64,000 nt of DNA from CAJXJP01 sp964022365 (GCA_964022365.1 CAXHZN010000001.1:62001-126000); one strand, 5' to 3'; shown: positions 41,698-53,153, counted from the stretch's first letter. Program-made: numbers and translations. Notes: generated by a model not told the origin, from the sequence alone.

Positions 41698-42993
41698 TTA
41701 ATGAAGTTTTTTATATTTAGAATATTCATTTTGATAGTATTGAAGTTTTTGATTATAGGCAACAGCATTATTGTCTTTTGCCCATTTTTGATATCAACCT
41801 CAATTATAATATGTAGCTATCATATGATGGTCTCATGATTGTAATCCAGAAACCACTTTTGGAGTATTTTTTAAAAACATTTCTAATGCTTGAATATTTA
41901 ATTCTCTATCTCATGGGTTTTGTTTAATTTGATTGAGTAAATCAGATTCTCACCATGCGATAAAGTTTGAATCTAGTATTTGAAACATCCCATAACTGGT
42001 TACTCATGAGTCTTCTTTTCTTGAATTTAAATTTGCTCCTGCACTTGATTCAATAGCCCAAATAGAATATAAAAATGATGGATCAATACCATAATCGTCT
42101 GCTAAACTATCAAGTTGAGGGTATGGTGAAAATTTCACAGCTGGAAGATTTTCTGGAAGAGTAAAACTTTCTACTAAAGAATTTTGTTCTTCATCTGACA
42201 TATTATTTCTATCGATATTTGCTCCATCTTTATTTTCGTTTCAAATCGCTTTATCAATTTGTGTAAAAATATTTTCTCCTTCTCCGGCTCAAATAGCTTT
42301 TTCTATTTTTCCAATTCCTAAGAAAATTGCAGCAAATATTTTCATGATAAAATCAGAACCAAATCCTCTTGAAAGTCATTCTTTTGCAAATTTTTCTTTT
42401 GCTTTTTTGAGTTCTGGTGAAAGATTTTCATCATCTTGTTCTTTCATAAATTCTGCTAATTTTTCTTGATTTTGTTTTTCTAAAACTACCATTTCTTGTT
42501 CATCACGAACTTGAGAAATAATAATATTTGTTTTATCAAAAATTTCTAATCTGGTATTGTCTTGAGAGAAAAATTCTCCATCAAGTGCTGCACGAGAATA
42601 TTCTACTCCATTTGAAATAATACTCGAAACTTCATTTGGAAGGATTTGTCCAGCTGTAGTTTTGAATTGTAAGTTTTCATTGATTTTATTATTTTCTCAA
42701 AATGCAAAACGAAATGAAATATCTGTAATTTGTTTTGATTTAATTCATTCAATGGTAACTTTTTGACCATCTGGACTTTTTGCAAGACTTTGAAGTCTTG
42801 TTTCTTGAGAATATTTCAAAAAATCTTTATTGGTGATAGTTTGAAGTTTTTCATCATTAAGTTGAGAAAGTTTTTCTTGTGAATCTTTTTTCACTTCTCA
42901 TTTTAATTTTTTTTCCACTTCTGGTAAAAGTTTTTCCTCTACTTGAAGATTTTTTTCAGGATTTTCTACTTGATGTGCTGTTTCTAAAGACAT
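41698..42993 (-). CDS. protein with C-terminal lytic-transglycosylase-like (SLT) domain
   Basis: 431 residues. The first 280 residues are Glu/Lys rich and helical, without a signal peptide. The last 140 residues look like a goose-lysozyme/SLT fold: LADDYGIDPSFLYSIWAIESSAGANL places the catalytic Glu in AIES, then GVTSYGMFQIL (the GxxQxx block), and HHMIATYYNGGGYQKWA (the AYNAG-like motif). It would cleave peptidoglycan glycan strands. How it reaches the wall without a visible signal is unclear. Neighbours are surface or coiled-coil genes. Confidence 0.75.
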
Positions 42994-43060
42994 AATTATT
43001 TTTTATATAATATTTATAAAATTATAACATATTTATGTATTTTTATGCAAAAATATGCAC

Positions 43061-43091
43061 AAAAAAACTCGAGATATATCTCGAGTTTTTT
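43061..43091 (-). terminator. terminator after RNase R
   Basis: AAAAAAACTCGAGATATATC and TCGAGTTTTTTA: ACTCGAGATATATCTCGAGT is a perfect palindrome. Confidence 0.85.
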
Positions 43092-45165
43092 ATTTTATTT
43101 CAAAATTAATTTTTCATTCTTCTTCATTCACACTTTCTACGACGATTTCAATTGGTGATCAAATCGTATATTTTTGATCGATGATTGGATTATATAATTG
43201 CATTAAATCCGTATCAAATTGATAATCACTTGCACCAAATTTTGAATTAAGTTCTACAAATCATTCAATAGTATTTTCTAATTCTACAAAAACACCATAC
43301 TGAATCACACCTGCAACGACTCAACTAAAAGTTTCTCAGACTTTATTTTTCATATATTTACAAGCCATTAAATCTCTGATTTTATATTCGAGTTTTTCTG
43401 CTTTTACTTCTGATTCAGAATTATTTTTTGCTACTTTTTCTAATATATTTTCATAGTGTTGTCTTCTTTTTGGGTCGAGTCTAGCGTTTACCTTTTCTTT
43501 AATAATTCTATGAATTTGTAAATCTGGATAACGACGAATTGGGCTCGTGAAATGACTATAATAGTCTAAAGCTAGACCAAAGTGACCTTCAGCATCTGGA
43601 GAATATTTTGCTTTTGTGAGACTTCTTAAAACCATACGAGATAATAATTTTTCTCTTGGGTCATTTTTCACTTCGTCTAAAACTTTTTGAATATCTCTTG
43701 GTTCTAATTTTTTTCCATTTGGAATATTTATATTAAATTTTGCAAGAGTTTCGAATAATTTTTGAGAATCTTCTTCATTTGGAGCTGGATGAATTCTATA
43801 TAAAAATGGAAGGTTTTGGAATTTTTTTGAAACTGCCTCGTTGGCTACAATCATAAATTCTTCGATTATTTTACTCGAATTATAACGAGTATATTTTTTG
43901 AATTCTATAGGATTTCCATCTTCATCTACTTCAATTTTACTTTCAGGAAAATCAAAACTGAGAACTCAAAGAGTTTTTTTGTATTTTTCTAATATTTGTC
44001 TTAAGTTTTCACTATCTTTGAGCATTTGAATAAGTTTTTCAGAAATTTTCCCACCAAACATAAGTTCATCTCAAAGTCCTAATTGGTTTGTTTCAATGAT
44101 TTCATCAACTTCTTTATACGTCATTCTAAAATCTGAAATAATAACAGACTCAAATACTTTTGTATTCACAATATGACCAGCTTGATTTATTTCGATTTGT
44201 GCAGTAAGAGTCAATTTTTCTTCATTTGGATTGAGACTACAAAGCCCGTTTGATAATTCCTCTGGTAACATTGGAATTACTTTGTTGACCATATAGATAG
44301 AAGTCCCTCTTCTACGGGCTTCTTTATCAATCGCGTGATCTTCTTTTACATAATGAGCCACGTCAGCAATATGAACTGATAAAACCATATTTCCATTTTC
44401 TGCTTTTTCTACAGAAACAGCATCATCTAGATCTTTAGAATCTGCTCCATCAATAGTAATAGTAAATAGATCTCTTAAATCTCTTCTATATGATAATTGT
44501 TTTTTTGTAACGGTTTTTGATAATTTTCAAAGCTCATCTTTGATAGCTCTTCCAAATCACATTCTCGCACCATATTCTAATGCAATTCCCATAATATCAA
44601 CTCATTTATCTCATGGTTTTCATAAAATTTTTGTAATTTTTCATTCTGGAGAACGTCCATCATATTTTAAAACTTCTAGAGCTACTACTTCTCATTCTTG
44701 TGCATTCATAGAATTTCTCCCTGCTACAAAAAAGTCTTTTTTAAATGCTTTATTTTTAGGAACCACAAAACCAAACTTACCAGAAGATTTATAAATCCCT
44801 ATAATTGGTTCTTTTCTGTGGTCAATAATTTTGATAATTTCAGCTTCTTTTTTTCCTCTAAATTCTTTTATAAATGCTAAAACCGTGTCTCCAGGCATTG
44901 CTCCATTTGTATTTCCACCAAATACATAATATCCTTGTTTTTCACCTGTTTTTTTGTCTTCTATATCCACAAAACCAAAATCTCATTTCCCAGGAGCATA
45001 TACTCCAATGACTTCATTTTCTTTTGGAATAATTTTTTGTGCTGAAAAATTATTTTTTTTATTTGTTTGATTATTTTTTGAAAAATATTTTTTTCTTGCT
45101 GGTTTTTCTCCAGTATTTTTATACTCTCTTTTTTTTGATGAATTATATTTTTTTTCTTTTGGCAT
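43090..45165 (-). CDS. rnr: ribonuclease R (RNB-family 3'-5' exoribonuclease)
   Basis: 691 residues. A basic, low-complexity N-terminus of about 45 residues (KKYNSSKKREYKNTG) is followed by two cold-shock/OB domains (KGDFGFVDIEDK and SSGKFGFVVPKNK), then the RNB catalytic domain with TIDGADSKDLDDAVSV carrying the metal-binding Asp cluster, VHIADVAHYV, GTSIYMVNKVIPMLP, LFVDYYSHFTSPIRRYPDL-type block (ALDYYSHFTSPIRRYPDL) and a C-terminal S1 domain (VGETFSGVVAGVIQYGVFVEL). It degrades structured RNA. Few TGA codons are used. It is transcribed away from tRNA-Leu. Confidence 0.95.
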
Positions 45166-45296
45166 AGTGCAAAATAATATTTAATTGTGTAAAATTTCGG
45201 CTTGATTTTACTGTCATGTTTGCTTTTTGCAAATTATAATTTTTAAACAAATATTGATTTTATAAAATTTTTCAATATATTTCTCTCACGCGTCGT

Positions 45297-45381
45297 GCCT
45301 GGATGGTGGAATTGGTAGACACGGGGGACTCAAAATCCCCTTCCTTCGGGAGTGAGGGTTCGATTCCCTTTCCAGGTACCA
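45297..45381 (+). tRNA. tRNA-Leu (anticodon CAA), CCA encoded
   Basis: Acceptor GCCTGGA pairs with TCCAGGT (one G-U). The D arm has GGAATTGGTAGACA; the anticodon loop ACTCAAAA lies in GGGG-CCCC; a long class II variable arm contains CCTTCGGGAG; the T arm is GGGTTCGATTCCC; discriminator A, then CCA. Anticodon CAA reads UUG. It ends before a terminator. Confidence 0.95.
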
Positions 45382-45391
45382 TTATTGAAAA

Positions 45392-45427
45392 CAAAAAAAC
45401 TTTCTTAGATTTTAAGAAAGTTTTTTA
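45392..45427 (+). terminator. terminator after tRNA-Leu
   Basis: AAAAAAACTTTCTTA and TAAGAAAGTTTTTTA stem. Confidence 0.85.
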
Positions 45428-45543
45428 TTGTATAAAAAATAATAAATTATTATAATAAAAAAGATTATAATTTGTACTCTTATTATAATAATTATTCGAT
45501 TTGTAATACAAAGCTAATATTTTTATTATTTAATATATCAAAT

Positions 45544-46170
45544 ATGTTAAAAACAATTTTCAGAAATGAATTAGAGTTAAATAAAAAATGGTGGCATAAA
45601 TTATTCAAAATAATTATATTTATACTTTTTATACTATTTATTTGAGATAAATTAATATCTTTCTGAGATGAATCATTTTATCATTATAAAGAAGTTGATA
45701 AATTAGAAGTAAGACTGAATGATAAAGTATCTATGCCTAAAAAATTATTAAAATCTTGAGAAATATTTACAGATTCTAATTGGCAAACAGAAAAAAATTA
45801 TTGGGAAGATTCTAATATTTATTGTTCAAATAATTTAGATAATATAGATAATATAAAATATATAATTAGTGAAACTTGAATTGATAACTTTAATAGATTA
45901 AAAAAGAATAAAAATAATATTGATATTGAAAGCTTTTCAATGTTATTAAGAAGTACTAAAATAAAATGTATAATAGCAGATAATGCTGAAATAGATTTCC
46001 TTAATCCTATGAGAGAATTTGATGATTATGGATTCTATAAAAAAAGTAAAATGCAGTATATAATTGACACATTATATATACAAAATTTATTAATCACTTT
46101 ATTTATGTACTCATTAATTGTATATATATTATATTATCAAATATTATTAAGGATAATATATAAAAAATAA
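45544..46170 (+). CDS. membrane protein of unknown function, two membrane helices
   Basis: 208 residues, not recognised. A hydrophobic segment lies at residues 19-36 (KIIIFILFILFIGDKL region) and a second near the C-terminus (ITLFMYSLIVYILYYQILL). Between them is a soluble domain of about 130 residues rich in Asn, Asp and Lys. Standing alone between tRNA-Leu and a 45-residue membrane peptide gene. Very AT-rich, with few conserved-looking motifs. Confidence 0.65.
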
Positions 46171-46219
46171 TAATTAATTATAATAAAAAAGATATATTTT
46201 AATTTTTACTCAATATATT

Positions 46220-46357
46220 ATGTTCAAAGAAATAAAAAGAAAAATAAAAATGGCTAAAATTTCTGCTGTTATTTTCGCAATAATTTTTGTGAGTCTGATT
46301 ATCTCAAATATTTATTTATTATTTGCTGTACATAATTTACAAGAAATAGTGAGATAA
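46220..46357 (+). CDS. small single-helix membrane peptide
   Basis: 45 residues: a basic N-terminus (MFKEIKRKIKMAK), one membrane helix (ISAVIFAIIFVSLIISNIYLL) and a short tail. Follows the 45544 gene by 49 bases and is closed by its own terminator, which supports a real transcript. Function unknown. Confidence 0.5.
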   Translation: MFKEIKRKIKMAKISAVIFAIIFVSLIISNIYLLFAVHNLQEIVR

Positions 46358-46369
46358 ATTATAAAAACA

Positions 46370-46398
46370 AAAAAAATCGCAGAAACTGCGACTTTTTT
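46370..46398. terminator. terminator with TCGCAG-aaa-CTGCGA stem
   Basis: Between the converging 45-residue and 101-residue genes. The stem and loop are the same as in the hairpin at 46805-46833. Confidence 0.8.
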
Positions 46399-46703
46399 TA
46401 TGCGAATTTTCACACTACGTCTGGAGTGTAAAAACTAAATTCAGAAATATTTTCATATACAAAATCTTGTAATTTTTGATGGTCTAATAAATTTTGATTA
46501 TCTAAAAATTTATTCAAAAAATAAAATGTATTATTTCCATCTCTCAAAGAAAAAAGCTCGAGATCTTGTTCAGATATACTTCCATTTGATATTCTTATAC
46601 CAAACTCGGTTAATATAAAACCTAAAAGTATTGTACAAAACTGACGTTTTATAGCCTTTTTAGTATAATGAGTTCCTTTAGGATTTTCATCCATAGTTTG
46701 CAT
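46398..46703 (-). CDS. small conserved-looking protein of unknown function
   Basis: 101 residues, MQTMDENPKGTHYTKKAIKR at the start, one moderately hydrophobic stretch (FCTILLGFILTEFGIRI), then an acidic helical C-terminus. The frame passes one TGA near the end (VVGKFA). Unusually for this window it has a clear Shine-Dalgarno sequence, AAGGAG, 8 bases before the ATG. Function not recognised. It lies between two copies of the same terminator hairpin. Confidence 0.6.
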
Positions 46704-46804
46704 AATTTTTCTCCTTTTTTATGCAATTTTTAAAAATTGTAAAAATATTATAGATAGTTTATCTTTTTAGTCAAAAAATATATTTTGATGTATTTTAGAA
46801 GAAC

Positions 46805-46833
46805 AAAAAAATCGCAGAAACTGCGATTTTTTT
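46805..46833 (-). terminator. terminator after the triple OB-fold gene
   Basis: AAATCGCAGAAACTGCGATTT plus T tract. Confidence 0.85.
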
Positions 46834-46834
46834 A

Positions 46835-47446
46835 TTATAATACTTTTTCGATTACTCCTTCTGGATTTTTTCCTCTTGTTTTAATAATTTTTACTAAAAC
46901 TTCATCTCATTGTTCTGCACCATTTTTTCTCGATCCTGCGATAAAAATATCTCCAGAATTATCATCCGGTACAACAAAACCAAATCTTTCATTATCTCTA
47001 TATGTTCCTTGAATGAGTTTAGATTCTTTCATTCCTTCTAATATTTTTACTACAATTGCTTCTTCTTTTTCTTTAAACATGATAACTTCGGCTTTTACGA
47101 AATCTCCATCACGAGCTCCATTTTTTTTATCTCCGTATACGAAAACTCCTTTAGGTTTCCCTTCTACATCAATAAAACCAAAGTTTCCGTCACCTCCAGA
47201 ATATACTCCTTCGATAAATTTTTGACCATTATGAATAGTTCCATTTAAAACTCTTAGTACTTTTGCTTCAGGTTTTTTCCCTTTTTGTTTTGCTAAAACA
47301 CGAATTTCAACTCTGTCTCCATCAACAGCTCCTTTATAATTTTCTTTTTGAATGTAGAAATCTCCACCAATTTGAGCTCTGTCATCTGGTATTACAAATG
47401 CAAAATGTGCATATGCTTTAAATTTCCCTCTGATTGTATCTTCCAT
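46835..47446 (-). CDS. stand-alone protein of three RNase R-type cold-shock/OB domains
   Basis: 203 residues made of three tandem units of about 65. Each has the pattern G-x-F/Y...F-G/A-F-V-x-PDD...D-x-F/Y-I...GA-x-x-GD-x-V-x-V: AHFAFVIPDDRAQIGGDFYI, then GNFGFIDVEGKPKGVFVYG, then RFGFVVPDDNSGDIFIAG. This is the OB_RNB/CSD module of RNase R, without the RNB nuclease or S1 domain. The third unit closely resembles RNase R encoded 2 kb away (GFVVP...D-F-FVAG-R). Predicted single-strand RNA-binding protein. Only one TGA codon is used although Gly is abundant. Confidence 0.75.
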
Positions 47447-47628
47447 ATTTTTTTATCATTAAATTAATGCCTGGATTATAATGATTTTTGAAAATTTACA
47501 ATAGGAATATTTTTAATTGACAAAATAAATTATTATTTTAAAAAATATTATTTTATAAAAATAAATTTTTCTCTTGCAAATATATACACAAAATATATAC
47601 TTATAAAAATATTTATAAATAAAAAAAT

Positions 47629-48960
47629 ATGTTTTATTGTAAAGAATGTGGAAATGAAAGTATTAAATGGCAATGACAATGTGATTATTGTAAATCATGG
47701 AATTCTCTTGTAGAAATGAAAAAAGAGAAAAAATCTAAAACATGAAATGATAAAATTTGAGGAGTTGCAGCTGAAGTAAAAACTCTTTCAAATATAGAAG
47801 AAACGCAAAATAAACAAGCAAGAATTCAAACTCAATCAAATGAATTAAATAATTTACTGTGAGGTTGAGTCGTTGAAGGATCGGTTGTACTTCTTTCAGG
47901 GGAACCTGGTATCGGGAAATCTACCCTGACACTTCAGTTTTGAAACTGGATTCAAGAATCTATTATTTATGTTTCAGGTGAAGAAACTCAAGCGCAACTT
48001 TTAGATAGAGCAAAAAGACTCGAAATAAAAAATGATTTACTCAGTGTGGTAACACAAAATAATATCGAAGATATTTTAGAAACTCTCACAAATAATCCAT
48101 CAAAAATAGTTATCATCGATTCTATTTCCGTTATGCATTCTCAAAATTCTACAGGAACTTCGGGAAGTGTTTCTCAAGTGAAATATATAACTGATTTACT
48201 CGTAAATTTTGCCAAAACTACCAACACAACAGTATTTATCATTGGTCATATAACAAAAGATGGTAATCTTGCTGGGCCAAAAACACTCGAGCATATGGTT
48301 GATACAGTTTTATTTTTCGAATGAGATAAATATGATAATTTAAGAATTTTAAGAGCACTAAAAAATAGATTTTGAGCTACCAGTGAAATTGCTATTTTTA
48401 AAATGTTAGAGCAAGGACTTGCTGATCTAAAAAATCCTTGATTAGAATTTATCAATGCACATGAAAATGATACTATTTGATCTTCCCTTTCTATTACTAT
48501 GGAATGAACTCGCCCCATCGTCGTAGAAACAGAAAGTCTTACAAATTATACAAAATTCGGGTATCCAAAAAGATCAACTCGTTGAGTGACACCTTCTAAA
48601 CTTGATTTAATTGTAGCCGTTTTATGAAAATATACTAAAATCAAACTCGAAAGTAGTGATGTATATTCAAATATCTCTCGTGGTTTAAAGATTGATGAAC
48701 CTGGAATTGATTTAAGTTTATGTGCATCTATTATTAGCTCAAAACTCAATAAAGTTATTCCAAAAAATACTATATTTTTATGAGAAATTTCTTTAACTGG
48801 AAATATTAGAAGTATTATGCACTTAGAAAAAAGAATTAAAGAAGCTGAAAAAATGTGATTCGAACATATTTTTGTTCCAAAATCAGATTTAAAAGGAAAA
48901 TTTAAAATAAAAGTGACGCAAATCGGCAATATAAAAGACCTCGTTACACATCTTGTGTAG
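47629..48960 (+). CDS. radA: DNA repair protein RadA
   Basis: 443 residues, stop TAG, normal length. An N-terminal C4 zinc finger (CKECGNESIKWQGQCDYCKSW), RecA-like ATPase with Walker A GEPGIGKST, Walker B IVIIDSIS, and the RadA-specific KNRFGATSEI motif with its Gly encoded by TGA. The C-terminal Lon-like domain has DLSLCASIISSKLN, FLGEISLTGNIRSI and FEHIFVPKSD. RadA promotes branch migration in recombination. Its terminator stem overlaps its last codons. Confidence 0.96.
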
Positions 48961-48972
48961 AGGTCTTTTTTT
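48933..48972. terminator. terminator overlapping the radA end
   Basis: AAAAGACCTC and GAGGTCTTTT form the stem. It also abuts the stop codon of the convergent minus gene. Confidence 0.8.
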
Positions 48973-49765
48973 ATAATTCTCACATAATTTTTGAAATTTT
49001 TTGCTGAGGTCTGTCAATGAGTTTCACGTCTATTATTTCTGACTCTAAAAAAACATTTATATCATCTGTAAATCAATCTAAATGTCCAAGGGAAATAATT
49101 TCATATTCAGCTCACGCTTTATTATACATTTTTAGTCAGTATTTTTCAGAATCAAGCATAAATGTATGTAATTTTTGTCAAAATTTAGAATTATTATTAA
49201 AGGCAGTATTAAAGGAATCTAAAAATTCCATTATAACATCTTTTGATATATTTCTATGTAATCAAATTTGTGTATTTTTTTGATTAATGAGTTCTGATAA
49301 ATCCTCTATATCTTGTTCAACAGTATTTTCTGGATCTAAAAAATCATAAATATAGACTTTTTTATCTACTTCAGAATAAATATATAACATACTTGATCAT
49401 TTTACAAATTCTTGAATTTGTAGAATCTTATAAGCATTTTCATTGGTATTATCAATATAATCCAAAAAAACATCTAAAATAAATTTTCTTGATAATTTAT
49501 CTTCGATTTTTTCAATAGTTTGCGTAATAATTTCTGGTTCTATGTGTTTATCATCTAACAAACATTTAATATAATTTGAGAACTCAGAAATTTTTTGAGT
49601 TACTTCAATAGAAGTATTTTCTTCTCTAGCTACTTCCATTACATCATTTTCTGGGAAAATTTCGACAAAAGCTTTTAATATGCTATTATAATTATCATTT
49701 AAATCATCCATATTTTGCACATTACTATAGAGATTTTCTTGAATTGATTCTTCTAATTTATTCAT
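48971..49765 (-). CDS. hypothetical acidic protein
   Basis: 264 residues, not recognised. Helical and Glu/Asp rich (MNKLEESIQENLYSNVQNMD at the start), no signal peptide, no membrane segment, so probably cytoplasmic. The C-terminal part has alternating strand-like segments (SSMLYIYSEVDKKVYIYDF, INVFLESEIIDVKLIDRP). Only a few TGA codons. It is convergent with radA and divergent from htrA. Confidence 0.55.
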
Positions 49766-49918
49766 AAAATATTTTATATAAAAATAAAAATTTTATCCTC
49801 CTGAATATATTTATAATTATTTTTGATATTTCTGTCAATTTATTTTTTTATTTGCTTCTTAATTTTTTCTTACATAATTGTATTATATTAAACAAAATAA
49901 TTTTTTAGATTTTTTACA

Positions 49919-51070
49919 ATGAATACAAAAATATTCGCGATCTGAATTATATTTTTTTCATTTGTTTCAGGGATATTTGGAAGTTATATTTTTTCTCAAT
50001 TACATTCTTCTCAACCAACCCAACTCCAACAAAATGGTGAAATTATAAAAAATGGGAAAAATATTTCTATCACAGATTTACAAAATGAAATCACTCAAAT
50101 CGTAGAAACCGTTTCTCCAAGTGTAGTAAATATAGTTATAAATAAAGATTTAACGATTTATAGAAATGATCCGTTTAATTTTTTTAGACAACCAGTTTGA
50201 AGTGTAAATCAAAAAGTCTGAGGTGGAACATGATTTTTTATAACAAAAGATGGAATTATACTGACAAATAAACATGTTATTTCTGATACAGATGCTCAAT
50301 ATACTGTGATTTTAAAAGATGGAGAAGAGTATTGAGCAAAAGTATTAGCCGTTGATCCACTCAGTGACTTAGCTGTAATTAAAATAAATTCTCAAAAAGA
50401 GTTCCAACCAGTCGATTTTATTCAACAATATGAATGAGAAAATTCAGAAATAAAAATCTGACAATTTGCTATTGCTATTTGAAATGCCTTGGCCGAATTT
50501 CAAAACTCAGTTGCACTTTGAGTGATTTCTGGAAGCAATAGAAGCATAGAAGCTCAAGGAGATAAATTATCTGGTTTACTGCAAACTGATGCAGCTATCA
50601 ATCCTGGAAATAGTGGTGGCCCACTCGTAAATCTCAATGGAGAAGTTATGTGAATCAATACTGCGATTTCTGGAAATGCTCAATGAATTTGATTTTCTAT
50701 TCCCCTTTCAGCAAAAAAAATAGATTATATTTTAGAATCTGTAGAAAAATATTGAGAAATTAAAAAACCATTTATAGGAATAAACTATGTTTTACTCAAT
50801 CAAGCATGAGCAAAACAATTATGAGTAGAATATGACTATTGAGCTTATATCCTCAATGAAGAAAATTCAGTAGTAGAATGATCGAGTGCTAAAAAAGCAT
50901 GAATAATGCCTTGAGATATTATTTTACGAGTAAATAATATGAAAATAACTAAAAATAATGATTTAGCGAGTTTTATACAAAATAGAATTCCAGGTGAAAC
51001 TTTAGAGTTAGAAATTTTTAGAAATGATGAAATCATAGAAATATTTCTAACACTTTGATTAGAAAATTAA
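49919..51070 (+). CDS. HtrA/DegP-type serine protease with PDZ domain
   Basis: 383 residues. An N-terminal membrane anchor (IFAIGIIFFSFVSGIFGSYI) precedes a trypsin-like domain: GGGTGFFITKDGIILTNKHV with the catalytic His, DPLSDLAVIKI with Asp, and DAAINPGNSGGPLVN with Ser. The oxyanion region and FSIP are present. The C-terminal 100 residues are one PDZ domain (SSAKKAGIMPGDIILRVNN). It degrades or refolds damaged exported proteins outside the membrane. Own terminator downstream. Confidence 0.93.
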
Positions 51071-51105
51071 AAAAAAGACAAGATAAATTTATCTTGTCTT
51101 TTTTT
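51069..51105. terminator. terminator between htrA and the transporter
   Basis: AAAAAGACAAGATAAA and TTTATCTTGTCTTTTT perfect stem, used by both convergent genes. Confidence 0.85.
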
Positions 51106-52411
51106 AAAACATATAATAATTTGAAAAAATTATTAATATAAATGTAGAAACGAATAATGAAATCAAAGTTGCTGGGATTCAGACTTTTAACCAATCTTTT
51201 GTTGATATTGGTGTTTTATTTGATTCTGCTTTTCACATTACAATCACTCCTGCTGTTGAACCAATTGGTGAAGCATTTCAACCAAATCAAACTCATAAAG
51301 CAAGTGCCCACCAGAGTATTTCCACTCATAGAATTCCTTTGGATTGCAACATTGCAATAACCGGGAGCATCGCTACTGTCATAGGAATATTATCAATAAT
51401 TGCCGAAACTATAGCTGAAAACCATAAAATAAAAATAGCAGTAAGTAAAATATTTTGTTGTGCGTGTTGGACAATATTGTCTACAATGAAATCTAAAACT
51501 CATGCAGCCTCTATTCATCAAACCAGAACAAACAGAGATGCAAAAAATACTAATACAGATAGTTCAACTTTTTTAAATATAGATTTTGGGTCTTTATGCG
51601 GAGAAACCCATAACAATAAACTTGATGCTCACAGTAGAGCAACAGCAGAAGCACTTAAGTGTAATAATTCGTGTATAAAAAATAATATAGTAACTCATAC
51701 TAAAACGATAAGCGTTTTTTTCAAAATGATATGATTTTTAATACATTTATTTGCATCCATCTTTTGAAGCGCTTTTAATCATTTTTGTGGATTATTTAAT
51801 TCTTTTTGATACGAAAATTTAATGAAAAATAATATTAATAGCCAAGAAATTAAAACAATTGGAAAACTATGAAAAATAAAATCATTAAATCAAAAATTTG
51901 CAGCAGACCCAATCAAAATATTTGGTGGATCTCAAATAAGAGTTCCAACTCAAGCAATATTTGATAAAATTGCTTCAGACATAAGAATAGGGATAGGATT
52001 GATTTTTAAAATTCTCGTTATAATCAGCGTAACAGGAACAACTAAAATAATAGTCGTAACATTGTCTAAAAACATTGATAAAACTGATGTTAATCAAGCT
52101 AATGAAACTAATAAAATCCAGGTATTTCCATGAGTTTTTTTCGCAGTTTTAATAGCTAAATATTGTAAAAAACCAGTTTTTTCCAATTCTGCTACTATTA
52201 TCATCATTCCGAGTAATAATAAAATAGTATTAAAATCAACCGAATGTAAAACTTCTTGAGGTGAATAAAATCAAAAAGCTATACCCACTATTCACATAAT
52301 CACAGCACCAAAAAAAGCAATCACAGATCTATTGGCTTTTTCTGTAATGATTATCCAAAATGTTGTGAGAAATATCACAAGCGATACAATTATTTGTAAA
52401 TAATCTGGCAT
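51104..52411 (-). CDS. ArsB/NhaD/P-protein superfamily ion transporter
   Basis: 435 residues with 11-12 membrane helices. Family motifs: FNTILLLLGMMIIVAELEKTG, LSMFLDNVTTIILVVPVT and SNIAGVGTLIGDPPNILIGSA, the last being the ion-transporter signature of this group (NIAGxxTLIGDPPN). A second DN motif, SAIIDNIPMTVAMLPV, and GFGGNASPIGSTAGV occur in the second half, the usual inverted repeat. Substrate might be Na+/H+ or an oxyanion; it cannot be told from sequence alone. Confidence 0.85.
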
Positions 52412-52467
52412 GAATAATGTTATTTTAGTAATATATATTTATTCTAACATAAATTATACCATTAAAC

Positions 52468-52500
52468 AAAAAAATACAGGATTAGAATCCTGTATTTTTC
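52468..52500. terminator. hairpin in the gap between the transporter and dut
   Basis: AAATACAGGATT and AATCCTGTATTT with T tract. Confidence 0.7.
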
Positions 52501-52582
52501 CACTAGAATCCACTTTGTAATTCTAACATTTTTGCATATTTTCAATCTTTTTATTCAGTATATTAATATATTTCTAAAAACA

Positions 52583-52612
52583 AAAAAAAGCTGATAAATC
52601 AGCTTTTTTTTG
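52583..52612 (-). terminator. dut terminator
   Basis: AAAAAGCTGATAAATCAGCT and T tract: AAAGCTGAT/ATCAGCTTT. Confidence 0.8.
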
Positions 52613-52616
52613 TTTA

Positions 52617-53048
52617 TTATTTTACTCCAGTAGTTCCAAAACCACCTCTTGATGTATTATCTCACATAGTTTCTACCACTTCAAAATCAGCAATTGCTAC
52701 TTTAACAAATACTCATTGTCCGATTCTTGTACCTTTTTCGATAGTTTGAGTTTTATCTGACATATTTATATAGGCAAATTTTATAGTATCATCATCTCCA
52801 CAGTAATCTTGATCGATGATTCCAACTGAGTTTACTTGCATGAGACCATGTTTTTTAAATGTTGAACTTCTTGGTTGGATTTGAAGCATATATCCACTTG
52901 GAATTTCGACAACTGTGCCAGTTTCCACTAAACAAAATTCTCCTGGTTGGATTGTATAGTCTTGAGTACATTTGAAGTCAAATCATACAGCTCAAGTAGA
53001 TTCATAAAATAATGGTGCACCATCTGGAGTTTTTATTCTTACTTTCAT
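52617..53048 (-). CDS. dut: dUTP diphosphatase
   Basis: 143 residues, the trimeric dUTPase size. Motifs in order: GAVGFDFK (motif 1), QIQPRSSTF (motif 2), VNSVGIIDQDYCG (motif 3, with the catalytic Asp), ETGTVVEIP, RIGQGVFVKV (motif 4) and SRGGFGTTG (motif 5). It hydrolyses dUTP to dUMP. It lies between its own terminator and the pilus ATPase terminator, so probably transcribed alone. Confidence 0.95.
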
Positions 53049-53103
53049 AATTTATTCATAAAGAAATATTTTAAGTATAATAAATAAGTAAAAAGAAAAT
53101 ACA

Positions 53104-53143
53104 AAAAAATATATTTTTTCATGTGAAAAAATATATTTTTTTT
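53104..53143 (-). terminator. terminator after the pilus ATPase
   Basis: AAAAAATATATTTTTTCA and TGAAAAAATATATTTTTT stem. Confidence 0.75.
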
Positions 53144-53153
53144 ATTTATAGAA

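Noticed and set aside
46804..46834. Transposon ends suggested by identical hairpins at 46370 and 46805
   Set aside because: They are followed by T tracts and placed at gene ends, so they work as terminators; no transposase or target duplication is seen.
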